A stretch of 64,000 bases of DNA from the NCBI RefSeq assembly GCF_040546815.1, contig NZ_JBEPOO010000001.1:1054001-1118000 (forward strand). Reading direction: 5' to 3'. The translations under genes and the position numbers were made by a program. Positions 18,664-26,515 of this stretch are shown here, one piece after another. The notes below the pieces were generated by a model. It did no database searches. It had not been told where the DNA came from and worked only from the letters and a program-made list of their open reading frames with translations. Source of the DNA: Devosia sp. 2618. Lineage in GTDB: Bacteria > Pseudomonadota > Alphaproteobacteria > Rhizobiales > Devosiaceae. Within the stretch, counting starts at the first letter, position 1; each line of letters starts with the position of its first letter.

Positions 18664-19437
18664 ATGTCGACCCCAGACACAGTCACTGCCGCCCTCATCG
18701 TGATCGGGGACGAAATCCTTTCGGGACGCACCAAGGACGTCAATATCGGCGCCACCGCCGAGTTTTGCACCGAGCTGGGGATCGACCTCAAGGAAGTGCG
18801 GGTGGTGAGCGACGAGACCGACGACATCGTCGATGCGGTCAATGCGCTGCGAGCCCGCTACACCTATGTGTTCACCACCGGCGGCATCGGGCCAACGCAT
18901 GACGACATCACCGCCGATGCGGTGGCCAAGGCTTTTGGAGTGGCTTTGCCGATAAATGCGCAGGCGCGGGCCATGCTTGAGTCGCGCTGGAAGGAAACGG
19001 GCACAGTCGTCAACGAAGCGCGCCTGCGGATGGCGCGGATCCCTGAGGGCGCCGACCTGATCGTCAATTCGGTCAGTGCCGCGCCGGGTTTCCGCATCGG
19101 CAATGTGCATGTCATGGCCGGGGTGCCGATCATCATGCGCGCCATGCTCGAAGCGATCTTGCCGACGCTCAAGGGCGGCAAGAAAGTGATGTCGGTTACC
19201 GTCAAGGCGGCGGTGGGCGAGGGGACTGTGGGCGGGCCGCTGGGCGTGTTGCAGGAACAATACCCGGATGTGAAGATGGGCAGCTATCCGCAGATGGGCA
19301 ACAAACGGGTGATGACCGAGCTTGTGCTGCGCTCGTCCGATCCGGTTCGGCTGGAAGAAGCCGCCGACAAAGTGCGTGCCATGGTTGCCGAAGCGCACCG
19401 TGTCGCCGGGGTCGAGCCGCCTGACGAGCCTTACTGA
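18664..19437 (+). CDS. CinA-like molybdopterin-binding domain protein
   Basis: A 257-residue protein with the MoaB/Mog fold found at the N-terminus of CinA: VIGDEILSGRTKDVN, FTTGGIGPTHDDIT, then AGVPIIMRAMLEAILP. It lacks the C-terminal CinA/PncC amidase domain, as in many alphaproteobacterial stand-alone copies annotated as competence/damage-inducible protein A. The activity may be a nucleotide-sugar or NAD-related pyrophosphatase as in CinA, but that is inference. Divergent from map across 126 bp. Confidence 0.88.
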   Translation: MSTPDTVTAALIVIGDEILSGRTKDVNIGATAEFCTELGIDLKEVRVVSDETDDIVDAVNALRARYTYVFTTGGIGPTHDDITADAVAKAFGVALPINAQARAMLESRWKETGTVVNEARLRMARIPEGADLIVNSVSAAPGFRIGNVHVMAGVPIIMRAMLEAILPTLKGGKKVMSVTVKAAVGEGTVGGPLGVLQEQYPDVKMGSYPQMGNKRVMTELVLRSSDPVRLEEAADKVRAMVAEAHRVAGVEPPDEPY

Positions 19438-19545
19438 TCAATCGGACAGAATTTTCGTTGGGAGATTGGCGCGGCGGCCTTGGTTTGCTAAGGACGACCT
19501 CCATTTATTTCCGGCGCGGTGCGACGTCGGTCCAGGAGAGATGAT

Positions 19546-20043
19546 TTGAGCAATCCGAACCAGAAGTCGTTTCCCGTAACCTGGGACCAGTTTCACCGCG
19601 ATAGCCGCGCTCTCGCATGGCGCCTTGCAGGCATGGGCACGTTCGACGCCGTGGTCGCAATCGCTCGTGGCGGGCTGGTTCCGGCCGCCATCGTGGCGCG
19701 CGAGCTTAACATCCGCACCGTCGAGACTGTTGCCATCAAGAGCTACGACCATCAGAACCAGAGCGGCATCAAGGTTCTCAAGGAAATCAGCCAGCAGGTG
19801 CTCGATATCGCCAAGAATGGCGGCAAGGTGCTGATCGTGGACGATCTGGTCGACACCGGTTCGACCGCCCGCGTGGTGCGCGAAATGCTGCCCGGCGCGC
19901 ACTTTGCCACCGTCTACGCCAAGCCAAAGGGCCGCGAACTGGTCGACACCTTCATCACCGAAGTCAGCCAGGACACCTGGATTTTCTTCCCATGGGATCT
20001 CGATGTGGCCTATGTCGCGCCAATCTCGGGCGGCACGGACTGA
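19546..20043 (+). CDS. gpt: Xanthine (guanine) phosphoribosyltransferase
   Basis: A 165-residue purine salvage enzyme joining guanine or xanthine to PRPP. The PRPP-binding motif is [15 protein letters not shown], with [10 protein letters not shown] upstream as the flexible-loop region and WIFFPWDLD near the C-terminus, typical of Gpt. I place the start at TTG 19546 because AGGAGAG sits at correct spacing; an ATG five bases upstream is out of frame and stops after two codons. A strong terminator follows. Confidence 0.9.
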   Translation: MSNPNQKSFPVTWDQFHRDSRALAWRLAGMGTFDAVVAIARGGLVPAAIVARELNIRTVETVAIKSYDHQNQSGIKVLKEISQQVLDIAKNGGKVLIVDDLVDTGSTARVVREMLPGAHFATVYAKPKGRELVDTFITEVSQDTWIFFPWDLDVAYVAPISGGTD

Positions 20044-20071
20044 GATCGTAAGGGTCAGTCTAAGGATTTTG

Positions 20072-20101
20072 CGGCGAGGCACTTCGGTGTCTCGCCGTTT
20101 T
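20072..20101 (+). terminator. Strong rho-independent terminator of gpt
   Basis: An 11-pair stem (CGGCGAGGCAC with GTGTCTCGCCG, one G-U) is capped by a UUCG tetraloop and followed by TTTTG. It also lies just beyond the convergent MarR-GNAT gene. Confidence 0.9.
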
Positions 20102-20111
20102 GTTATGCGCG

Positions 20112-20993
20112 TCAGGCCGACAACCGCTTCTCGAAAAAGTAGTCGGGATAGGGATCGTCGTTGAAGCGGTTGATTTCAGTCCAGCCCGTCTTGCGGTAGA
20201 GCGCCAGTGCCTCCGGGAGCGCCTTGTTGGTGTCTAACCGGAGGACGTTGATGCCCAGATCGGCGGCGATGCGTTCGAGTTCGGCCATCAGGCGGTGGGA
20301 CATGCCGAGGCCACGGGCGGCCGGGGCGATCCAGAGGCGTTTGACTTCGGCATAGCCCTTGTCGGTGCCCTTGAGCCCAACACAGCCCAGCGGCTGCCCG
20401 TCGGACAGGGCTATGATGAAGCTACCGCGAGGACGAAGCATATCGGCGGCGTCGGGATCGGCGGAGCGTGTCACGTCGAAGCCTTGCTTAAAGCGGGCGG
20501 CGAGTTCGGCGTAGTAAGCTTGCAGGCACGATATGGCGCGCTCGTCGCGCGGATCGACTTCCTCAAATGTGATGCGATCCTTGCCCATGGCCGAGGCGAT
20601 CAGGTCCATTGCCGCCAGAAGTTGCTCGGGTTTGGGGTGCTTGCTTAGCAATGCTGACGCCTGATCGTTCGAGAGCGTTTCATAGGCCGCGTATTCGGCT
20701 TCGCCAGTTGCGGTCAGCTTGACGCTGCGGCGGCGGCTATCGTCGGCACCGGCTTCGATTTCGATCAGGTTCTCGCTCTCAAGGCCGCGCAACATGCGGC
20801 TCATCAGGCCGGAATCGAGCTGGAGATAGGCGCGTAGCTCGCTGACTTCGGTCCGGCCGCCGCCGATGGCGTTGAGCAGGCGGGCAGGGCCAAGCGGACG
20901 GCCACGGCCCAGAAAGGACTCGTCCAGCACACCGATTTCGCTGGTGACGGCGCGTTGGAAGCGGCGAATTCTGGAAATGTCGTCGGTCGTCAT
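20112..20993 (-). CDS. MarR-type regulator fused to a GNAT acetyltransferase
   Basis: A 293-residue fusion. Residues about 1-145 are a MarR winged helix: the wing is SRRRSVKLTATGEAEY and the recognition region is LRAYLQLDSGLMSRMLRGLESENLI. Residues about 150-293 are a GNAT with VKRLWIAPAARGLGMSHRLM (acetyl-CoA loop) and ALALYRKTGW. Such proteins link ligand or acetyl-CoA sensing to repression. Just upstream is a 38-bp near-perfect palindrome whose arm includes the ribosome site, suggesting autoregulation. The neighbouring DHA2 exporter, transcribed toward it, is a likely second target. Confidence 0.9.
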   Translation of the reverse strand: MTTDDISRIRRFQRAVTSEIGVLDESFLGRGRPLGPARLLNAIGGGRTEVSELRAYLQLDSGLMSRMLRGLESENLIEIEAGADDSRRRSVKLTATGEAEYAAYETLSNDQASALLSKHPKPEQLLAAMDLIASAMGKDRITFEEVDPRDERAISCLQAYYAELAARFKQGFDVTRSADPDAADMLRPRGSFIIALSDGQPLGCVGLKGTDKGYAEVKRLWIAPAARGLGMSHRLMAELERIAADLGINVLRLDTNKALPEALALYRKTGWTEINRFNDDPYPDYFFEKRLSA

Positions 20994-21000
20994 GATGAGT

Positions 21001-21038
21001 CTCGCAACATGTCTGACTTAAGTCAGATATGTTGCGAG
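21001..21038. promoter_or_regulatory. 38-bp palindromic operator of the MarR-GNAT gene
   Basis: Outer arms CTCGCAACAT and ATGTTGCGAG flank inner arms TCTGAC and GTCAGA around a central TTAA; only one position per arm mismatches. It begins eight bases before the start codon of the MarR-GNAT gene. The AT-centred 16-bp core is the size of MarR-family operators. In RNA the same arms would fold the ribosome site (GCGAGA) into a hairpin. Confidence 0.7.
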
Positions 21039-21065
21039 GAAAATCAAGCCCTATGTCGGAGGGAG

Positions 21066-21093
21066 ATGCAGGCCGGAGCGAACCGGCCTGCAT
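21066..21093 (-). terminator. Hairpin after the DHA2 transporter gene
   Basis: Eleven-pair GC-rich stem ATGCAGGCCGG with CCGGCCTGCAT and a six-base loop, just past the stop of the minus-strand transporter gene. No U run follows. Confidence 0.6.
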
Positions 21094-21100
21094 GATAGCG

Positions 21101-22537
21101 TTAGTGGACGCCCACAGGCGCGTGGTCGGAGCCGGATTGCTTGGCAATGTTGCGCGGTAGGACGACGAACGCGAGGATGGCCGTGCCGAGCATCATCAGG
21201 CATGAGATCCAGAACACCGCAGCGTGGCTGGCGACGAGATCGCTGGCGGTGTTGCCGCCAGCGGCGGCGATGGAGGCGAGCGAGGTGAAGATGGCAAGGC
21301 CAACCGAGCCGCCAACCTGGCTTGCAGCGTTGAGCACGGCACCAGCTACGCCAGCATCTTCGGCCGATACGCCGCGCATAGCGACGTTCTGCAGAGGCAT
21401 GAAGACCAGCCCCATGCCGATGCCAGAGATGATCAGCGCCGGAAGGACCTGTGCTGCATAGCTGCCATCTGCCGTGATTTGCGACAGGTGCAGCAAGGCC
21501 AGCCCGGTGAGAACCAGGCCGCCGACGAGGAAGGGCTTGGGACCAAACCGATCAAGGAACCGCACGCCCACACCAGCGACGATCAAGGTCGCCAGCGTCT
21601 GTGGCATGGTCGCTAGACCGGCGAGGAATGGTGGCATGCCGAGAACCAGCTGCAGGTGGAACGCCAGATACAGCATGGTGCCGATCATCATCGCACCGGC
21701 AATGGCCTGAACGAAAATTGCAGTGCCACGCACGCGGTCAGTGACCACACGCAGCGGCAGAAGTGGAAAGGCAACGCGGCCTTCGACGACAATGAATGCC
21801 ACGATCAGCGCGATACCGACCGCGAGGAACGCCAATGTCTCAGGCGCGGTCCAGCCATGTTCGGCCAGTGTCAGGCCGTAAACCAGTGCGGCAAGACCGG
21901 CGACGATCAGGGCAACGCCCGGGAAATCGATGGGCTTGGCTGTCATCGGGGACGACTTGGGCAGGGTGAAGTAGCCCATGATAACGATCGCAGCGACGAT
22001 TGGAACGTTGATCAGCAGCGTCCAGCGCCAGCTGACGAACTCGGTGAGAACACCACCGAGCAGCAAGCCGATGGCCGCGCCGATACCGGCGCAGGTGCCA
22101 AACACCGCGAAGGCGATATTGCGGCCGGGGCCGGAGGAGAAGGACGTGGTGAGAATAGCCAGCGCAGCGGGCGCCATAAGGGCGGCGAATATGCCCTGCA
22201 GACCACGGGCCGCGATCAGCTCACCACCATTGCGGACAAGACCACCAAAGGCGGAGCTGGCGGCAAAGCCGACAAGGCCGATCATCAGGGCACGCTTCAT
22301 GCCCAGACGCCCGACAAGCAGGCCGCCGAGCAGCAGCAGGCTGCCAAAGGTCAGGGCATAGATGGTGATGGCCCAGGAGCGGGTGGCGTTGCTGAGCCCA
22401 AGGTCAAGCTGGGCCTGCGGCAAAGCGATGGCCACGATGGTGCCGTCGAGCACCACGATTAGCTGCACGAGGGCGACCGTGACGAGGATCAGCCATTCCT
22501 TCGCGCCGGGCATGGTTTGGGTGGATGTATTCTGCAA
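21101..22537 (-). CDS. MFS drug exporter, DHA2 (EmrB/QacA) type
   Basis: A 478-residue transporter with about 14 membrane segments. Motif C-like and DHA2 features are LIVVLDGTIVAIALPQAQLDLGLS in helix 1, GRLGMKRALMIGL between helices 2 and 3, and RGLQGIFAALMAPAALAIL. It exports hydrophobic compounds in exchange for protons; the substrate is unknown. It is followed by a MarR-GNAT regulator on the same strand. A weak inverted repeat (GATCGTT-N6-AACGATC, 22565-22584) lies upstream of its start and may be its operator. Confidence 0.9.
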   Translation of the reverse strand: MQNTSTQTMPGAKEWLILVTVALVQLIVVLDGTIVAIALPQAQLDLGLSNATRSWAITIYALTFGSLLLLGGLLVGRLGMKRALMIGLVGFAASSAFGGLVRNGGELIAARGLQGIFAALMAPAALAILTTSFSSGPGRNIAFAVFGTCAGIGAAIGLLLGGVLTEFVSWRWTLLINVPIVAAIVIMGYFTLPKSSPMTAKPIDFPGVALIVAGLAALVYGLTLAEHGWTAPETLAFLAVGIALIVAFIVVEGRVAFPLLPLRVVTDRVRGTAIFVQAIAGAMMIGTMLYLAFHLQLVLGMPPFLAGLATMPQTLATLIVAGVGVRFLDRFGPKPFLVGGLVLTGLALLHLSQITADGSYAAQVLPALIISGIGMGLVFMPLQNVAMRGVSAEDAGVAGAVLNAASQVGGSVGLAIFTSLASIAAAGGNTASDLVASHAAVFWISCLMMLGTAILAFVVLPRNIAKQSGSDHAPVGVH

Positions 22538-22824
22538 AAATCGAACTCCGCACAGGCAGGCGAAGATCGTTGGAAAAAACGATCCCGCGCCTCGCCACTG
22601 ACCAAAAGGGTCACATGAAATGGCGCCATGGGATCGCTAAACAGCGACAAAGCTCGTCGGAACGAGTGCTGGACTAACCAACCAGCAATTACTCTTTTTC
22701 GGCAATTATTGCGTCGGGCCGGCTGTCACCGCGCTCCAACGTTGGTGTCCTCTAGCGCGCCGCGCCGGTCTGGGGAACTGATTTCTGAGGCGGTGCGGCA
22801 AATAGCTTGGGAGCTCGGAGCCGG

Positions 22825-22908
22825 TGGTGCGGGCGGCGGGGCTCGAACCCGCACGGCTATCGCCGAGGGATTTTAAGTCCCTTGTGTCTACCATTTCACC
22901 ACGCCCGC
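22825..22908 (-). tRNA. tRNA-Leu (anticodon TAA)
   Basis: The minus strand reads GCGGGCG as the 5' acceptor arm, pairing with CGCCCGC before an A discriminator and an encoded CCA. The D-loop sequence TGGTGAAATGGTAGACAC, an anticodon loop CTTAAAA giving TAA, a long variable arm (class II) and GGTTCGAGCC as the T loop are all present. Leucine is assigned from anticodon and the class II form. Confidence 0.95.
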
Positions 22909-22983
22909 TTGGCCCGGTCGCCTGTGTTTGTCACAAGGTGATCGACAAGACAATTGCAGTAACCGATTCTGGCTGGAGGCCAC

Positions 22984-23364
22984 ATGATTGAACGGATCGA
23001 AACCGGGATTGCGCCATCGTCGGCGCCCATCAATGATGCGGTGCGGGCCGGAAAACATGTGTGGCTGGTGGCCATCGCCGAAGATCCGGTGACCGGCGAC
23101 ATCGTCGACGGCGGTATCGAGGCGCAGGCGCGGCGCTGCATTCAGAACATCGAAATCGCCGTCAAGGCAGCCGGTGGAACGCTGGCAAACCTCGTGATGG
23201 TGCAGGTTTTTCTGGTCGATAGCGCCGATGCTGCGGGTATGAATGCGGTTTATCGTGAGTTCTTCACCCAGCAACCGTTCCCGGTTCGGGCGACGGTGGT
23301 GGTCAAGGAATTGCTGGCCAAGGGCGTGCGGATCGAAATCACAGCACAGGCGGTGTTGAACTAA
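22984..23364 (+). CDS. RidA/YjgF/YER057c family protein
   Basis: A 126-residue RidA-fold protein. RidA members deaminate reactive enamine/imine intermediates. The C-terminal pattern PFPVRATVVVKELLAKGVRIEITAQAV carries the conserved Arg (VRATV) and Glu (IEI). The opening part (ERIETGIAPSSAPINDAV) suggests one of the RidA paralogue subgroups rather than the archetype. GGAGG precedes the ATG. Its stop overlaps the start of the next gene (TAATG), so the two are coupled. Confidence 0.88.
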   Translation: MIERIETGIAPSSAPINDAVRAGKHVWLVAIAEDPVTGDIVDGGIEAQARRCIQNIEIAVKAAGGTLANLVMVQVFLVDSADAAGMNAVYREFFTQQPFPVRATVVVKELLAKGVRIEITAQAVLN

Positions 23365-23645
23365 TGTTGCTCAAGCTTGCACTGCTCGAAGATATAAAGG
23401 CCGGCAAGGTCGATCTGGTATTCCGGCGCTGGAGCCGCCCCAGCGTCAAGGCTGGTGGCACGCTCAAGACCAAGGTGGGACTGCTGTCGATTGGCGCCAT
23501 CACTGATATGGAGCCGTCGGACGTGACCGAGGCCGACGCCAAACGTGCGGGCTTCAAGGACGTTGCTGATTTCCACAAGTGGCTCGATACGATGAAGCCG
23601 GGGCATTTGTTCCAGCGCATCGAGGTTGGGTATATCGGGGAGTAG
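23364..23645 (+). CDS. Small ASCH/PUA-like protein
   Basis: A 93-residue protein with the stretch IKAGKVDLVFRRWSRPSVKAG, resembling the conserved basic loop of ASCH domains (G-K-x(n)-R-W), followed by VGLLSIGAITDM strands and a helical AKRAGF segment. ASCH domains bind or process RNA or modified nucleosides. It is clearly related to the N-terminal 85 residues of the gene at 27454-28029. Coupled to the RidA gene by a one-base overlap. Family assignment is by eye and the function is unknown. Confidence 0.65.
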   Translation: MLLKLALLEDIKAGKVDLVFRRWSRPSVKAGGTLKTKVGLLSIGAITDMEPSDVTEADAKRAGFKDVADFHKWLDTMKPGHLFQRIEVGYIGE

Positions 23646-23717
23646 CCTCATCCCGAGCTTGTCGAAGGACGAGGCGTGGCACTGCCTCGTGGTTCGACAG
23701 ACTCACCATGAGGTCTA
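23644..23717. repeat. Palindromic intergenic repeat, family 1, copy 1
   Basis: Contains GAGCTTGTCGAAGGACGAGG and, inverted, CCTCGTGGTTCGACAG-ACTCACCATGAGG, which can fold into a long hairpin. Related units occur at 31003-31124 and 41441-41527. It looks like a REP/BIME-type element placed after genes. Confidence 0.7.
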
Positions 23718-23733
23718 GCGGTGTTGCGGGGGC

Positions 23734-24405
23734 TTAGAACGGGTTCGGCGCTACGAAGGTCATGAACTCGTCGCGGGTGGGGTGGGTGAAGCCCAGTTCG
23801 GCGGCGTGCAGTTGCAGGCGGTCGGCGGCGGCCAGTGTCTCGGCATCGCCATAAAACACATCACCTAGAATCACATGGCCGATGGCCTTCATGTGAACAC
23901 GTAACTGATGCGTACGCCCGGTAAGCGGGTGTAGCCGCACGCGGGTGGCGTTGGCTTCGCGTTCAAGCACGGTCCATTCGGTCTGCGAAGGGCGGCCGTT
24001 TTCATAGTCGACGCGCTGGCGTGGCTTGTTTTCCCAATCGGTGGCGAGGGGCAGGTCGATCAGGCCTGTGTCCTGCTCGATGATGCCGGCGACGCGGGCA
24101 ATGTAGGACTTGGTGGTTTTGCGGTGCTCGAACTGGCTGCCGATGCGGCCATGCGCGCGCTTGTTGAGCGCCAGCACCAGAACGCCGGAGGTGTCCTTAT
24201 CGAGCCGATGGCACATGCCGGCGGTCGGCCAGGTCTGGCGCGCGCGATATTCAATGCAGTCCCAAAGCGATGGGTCCTTGCCCGGCACGCTGAGCAGGCC
24301 GCTTTGCTTGTCGACCACGAGGATATCGTCGTCGACGTGCAGCACGTTCAGATAGGGATCAAGCGCAGGATGATAGTCGAGCAGTGTGGGCATGGGTCCG
24401 GACAT
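23734..24405 (-). CDS. rluA: RNA pseudouridine synthase RluA
   Basis: A 223-residue pseudouridine synthase. The catalytic aspartate lies in CHRLDKDTSGVLVLAL, with VVDKQSGLLSVPG at the N-terminus and PLTGRTHQLRVHM later. Length and these blocks match RluA, which modifies 23S rRNA and some tRNAs, and there is no S4 domain. The start is uncertain: ATG 24405 or ATG 24393 both fit, neither with a clear ribosome site; longer in-frame starts add unlike residues. Confidence 0.88.
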   Translation of the reverse strand: MSGPMPTLLDYHPALDPYLNVLHVDDDILVVDKQSGLLSVPGKDPSLWDCIEYRARQTWPTAGMCHRLDKDTSGVLVLALNKRAHGRIGSQFEHRKTTKSYIARVAGIIEQDTGLIDLPLATDWENKPRQRVDYENGRPSQTEWTVLEREANATRVRLHPLTGRTHQLRVHMKAIGHVILGDVFYGDAETLAAADRLQLHAAELGFTHPTRDEFMTFVAPNPF

Positions 24406-24485
24406 GGGCGCGGTGTAGCAGAGCGCGCGCCGCCGACCAACCGCCTCGTGCGTATCGAACTTCATCAATAAGATTGCAGTTTCGC

Positions 24486-24510
24486 GGAACCGTCCTCCGG
24501 ATTGCACGTT
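24486..24510 (+). promoter_or_regulatory. EcfG-type general stress response promoter
   Basis: GGAAC at 24486-24490 and CGTT at 24507-24510 are separated by exactly 16 bases. This is the consensus of the alphaproteobacterial sigma factor EcfG (GGAAC-N16/17-CGTT). It lies 32 bases before the csbD start. I found no second match in the intergenic regions of this window. Confidence 0.8.
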
Positions 24511-24541
24511 CTTATGACGACAAAACACTCAGGAGGTTGTC

Positions 24542-24724
24542 ATGAACAAGGATCAAGTCGACGGCGTTGGCAAGCAAGTCAAAGGCGCTGTGAAGGATGC
24601 TGTTGGTGGCCTGACCGGCAACAACAAGATGCAGGCAGAAGGCAAGGTCGACAAGGCTACTGGCAAGGTTCAGCAGAAGGTCGGCGATGCCAAGGAATCT
24701 GTTCGTGACGCGCTAAAGAGATAA
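24542..24724 (+). CDS. CsbD family stress protein
   Basis: A 60-residue hydrophilic protein of the CsbD family: MNKDQVDGVGKQVKGAVKDAVGG, then a GNNKMQAEGKVDKATGKVQQKVGDAKE repeat-like helix. CsbD-like proteins are general stress proteins of unknown biochemical role, often the most abundant in the EcfG regulon. AGGAGG lies at ideal spacing, an EcfG promoter precedes it and a strong terminator follows, so this is a highly expressed single-gene stress unit. Confidence 0.93.
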   Translation: MNKDQVDGVGKQVKGAVKDAVGGLTGNNKMQAEGKVDKATGKVQQKVGDAKESVRDALKR

Positions 24725-24744
24725 TCTTGCAAGTGACACGCAAG

Positions 24745-24769
24745 AGCCGCCCCAAGGGGCGGCTTTTTT
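24745..24769 (+). terminator. Rho-independent terminator of csbD
   Basis: A nine-pair stem AGCCGCCCC with GGGGCGGCT, two-base apex (effectively a short loop), followed by six T residues including the stem end. Confidence 0.9.
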
Positions 24770-24775
24770 GTTAGC

Positions 24776-25303
24776 TCAGGTGAAGCTGTAGTGCAGGCGG
24801 GCGCATTCGGGGCCGAGCTTTTTGGCCGACAGCAATTTTGGCGTGGCGCGCAGACCGGTCGGCGGGAAGAGCGGAATACCGCCGCCGATGATTTCGGACA
24901 TCACATAGACCTCGATTTCATCGAGTGCGCCGTGTTCCATGAAGGTCATCTGCAGGCGGCCACCGCCGAGCATCCAGACATTGCCATCGTCGAGCGCACG
25001 CAATTCGGTGATGAGGGCGTCGATATCGGACCGCGTTTCGAGCGGGCCCTTGGGATTTTCGATGGGGCGGGAGGTGACGACGATGACGCGCTTGCCGGCA
25101 TATTCCCAATCGCCGGGGAATTTGGCGACCCAATCATAGGTGGAGCGGCCCATGACGACGGTTTCGATAGTGCCGATGAAGTTGTGGTAGTCGTGTTCGC
25201 CGAGGTCTAGACCGGGTTGATTGGTCAGCCAGTCGAGATTTTCATCGGCGGTGGCGATGAAACCATCGAGACTGGATGCGATGTAGCCGACGATCTTGGC
25301 CAT
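24776..25303 (-). CDS. Dihydrofolate reductase family (RibD C-terminal domain) protein
   Basis: A 175-residue single-domain protein: IVGYIASSLDGFIATADENLDWL opening, VVMGRSTYDWV, VIVVTSRP, and VWMLGGGRLQMTFMEHGALDEIEVYV. These are the signatures of the RibD-C/DHFR-like fold that binds NADPH. Stand-alone copies are annotated as dihydrofolate reductase family but rarely act on folate. AAAGGAG is seven bases before the ATG. Convergent with csbD. Confidence 0.88.
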   Translation of the reverse strand: MAKIVGYIASSLDGFIATADENLDWLTNQPGLDLGEHDYHNFIGTIETVVMGRSTYDWVAKFPGDWEYAGKRVIVVTSRPIENPKGPLETRSDIDALITELRALDDGNVWMLGGGRLQMTFMEHGALDEIEVYVMSEIIGGGIPLFPPTGLRATPKLLSAKKLGPECARLHYSFT

Positions 25304-25427
25304 GAATGTGCTCCTTTACCAGCAATTGATTGTGCCTAGTGAGGCAGGACGCTGACAGGATTTGTCAGCAGTGAACACAAAGCTTTGAGCTCTGGCGTGA
25401 ACAGCCCGACAACCCTATGGTCAGCGC

Positions 25428-25964
25428 ATGAATACTACGACCTTCGATACGGCTCTGGGCGTGTTCGGCATCGGTTGGACTGAGGCTGGATTGGCACGCC
25501 TGCAATTGCCCGGGCTGGACAGTGCGGCGCTGGCGCAGCGGATCAATCGTGACGGTGCGCAGCCGGGCGAGCCGACGCGAGCCATCGAGGCGCTGATCAA
25601 TCTGATCGAAGACTATGCCGAGGGCGAGGACGTCGATTTTTCGGCGGTGCCGCTGGACCTTAACGGCGTGACAGAATTCAACCAGCGAGCCTATGGGTTG
25701 CTGCTGACCATCGGTCGGGGCGAGACGACAACCTATGGCGCGATGGCGCGTCAGCTGGGTGACGTGAACCTGTCTCGCGCCGTTGGGGCGGCAATGGGCG
25801 CCAATCCCATTCCTCTGGTTATTCCATGCCACCGGGTGCTGGCCAGCGATGGCAAGACGGGCGGATTTTCGGCACCGGGCGGCGCATTGTCCAAAGTGAA
25901 AATGCTGGCGCTGGAGGGTGTCATCGTGGGCACGCCGGCCGGCCAAATGACATTTGGATTTTAG
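25428..25964 (+). CDS. ogt: Methylated-DNA-protein-cysteine S-methyltransferase
   Basis: A 178-residue suicide DNA repair protein that takes methyl groups from O6-methylguanine. The acceptor cysteine is C134 in VIPCHRVLASDGKTGGFS, and the helix-turn-helix TTYGAMARQLG with the RAVGAAMGANP arginine finger precede it. There is no Ada N-terminal domain. The N-terminal region of about 80 residues matches Ogt length. The CYTH gene starts two bases after its stop, so they form an operon. Confidence 0.93.
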   Translation: MNTTTFDTALGVFGIGWTEAGLARLQLPGLDSAALAQRINRDGAQPGEPTRAIEALINLIEDYAEGEDVDFSAVPLDLNGVTEFNQRAYGLLLTIGRGETTTYGAMARQLGDVNLSRAVGAAMGANPIPLVIPCHRVLASDGKTGGFSAPGGALSKVKMLALEGVIVGTPAGQMTFGF

Positions 25965-25966
25965 TT

Positions 25967-26449
25967 ATGGCCGTCGAGATCGAGCGCAAGTTTTTGGTGG
26001 TGTCGGACGATTGGCGACCGCTTGTTGAGTCCAGCGCACAGCTGCGGCAGGGCTATCTGTCGTCGAACGCCAAGGCCACGGTGCGGGTGCGCAGCATGGA
26101 CGACACGACTGCGGTGCTGACCCTCAAGGGGCGGGTGTCGGGGCTGTCGCGTACCGAGTTCGAATATCCGATCCCCATTGAGGATGCGCGGCAGATGCTG
26201 GCCATGGCGGTGCCGCATGTGATCGAAAAACGGCGTTATATCGTGCCATTCGGCGGCTTGATCTGGGAGATTGACGTCTTTGAGGGGCGGCATGTCGGGC
26301 TGGTTATTGCCGAGGTTGAACTAACCCACGAAGGGCAGGCGGTGGAAATGCCGAGTTGGATCGGTACGGAAGTCAGCCGCGACAACCGCTATGCCAATGC
26401 GAGCCTGTCGCGGAATGGGCTGCCGGTGACGGACGTGTCAGACGCGTAG
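25967..26449 (+). CDS. CYTH domain (triphosphatase-like) protein
   Basis: A 160-residue CYTH domain. The hallmark EIERKFLV (ExExK) opens the protein at residues 4-11, with VRVRSMDDTTAVLTLKG, FEYPIP, EKRRY and WEIDVFEG-x-GLVIAEVEL supplying the acidic and basic residues of the triphosphate tunnel. Bacterial members hydrolyse inorganic triphosphate or make cAMP; a stand-alone CYTH most often has triphosphatase activity. The ATG at 25967 follows ogt directly; upstream in-frame starts lie inside ogt. Confidence 0.9.
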   Translation: MAVEIERKFLVVSDDWRPLVESSAQLRQGYLSSNAKATVRVRSMDDTTAVLTLKGRVSGLSRTEFEYPIPIEDARQMLAMAVPHVIEKRRYIVPFGGLIWEIDVFEGRHVGLVIAEVELTHEGQAVEMPSWIGTEVSRDNRYANASLSRNGLPVTDVSDA

Positions 26450-26515
26450 TCGCCACATGTAGACTGCACCAATTCATTGCGGTGACAAGGCGAAACGGCC
26501 CGGCTAGAAGCGGGC

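Noticed and set aside
17704..19398. Reading map as a 564-residue protein
   Set aside because: The extra 287 codons are antisense to the CinA-like gene; the ATG at 18537 with a good ribosome site gives a normal-length MetAP.
20112..22537. A toxin-antitoxin or defence module formed by the MarR-GNAT and exporter
   Set aside because: The GNAT is fused to a MarR domain with an operator, which fits ligand-responsive regulation of an exporter; no antitoxin-like partner is seen.
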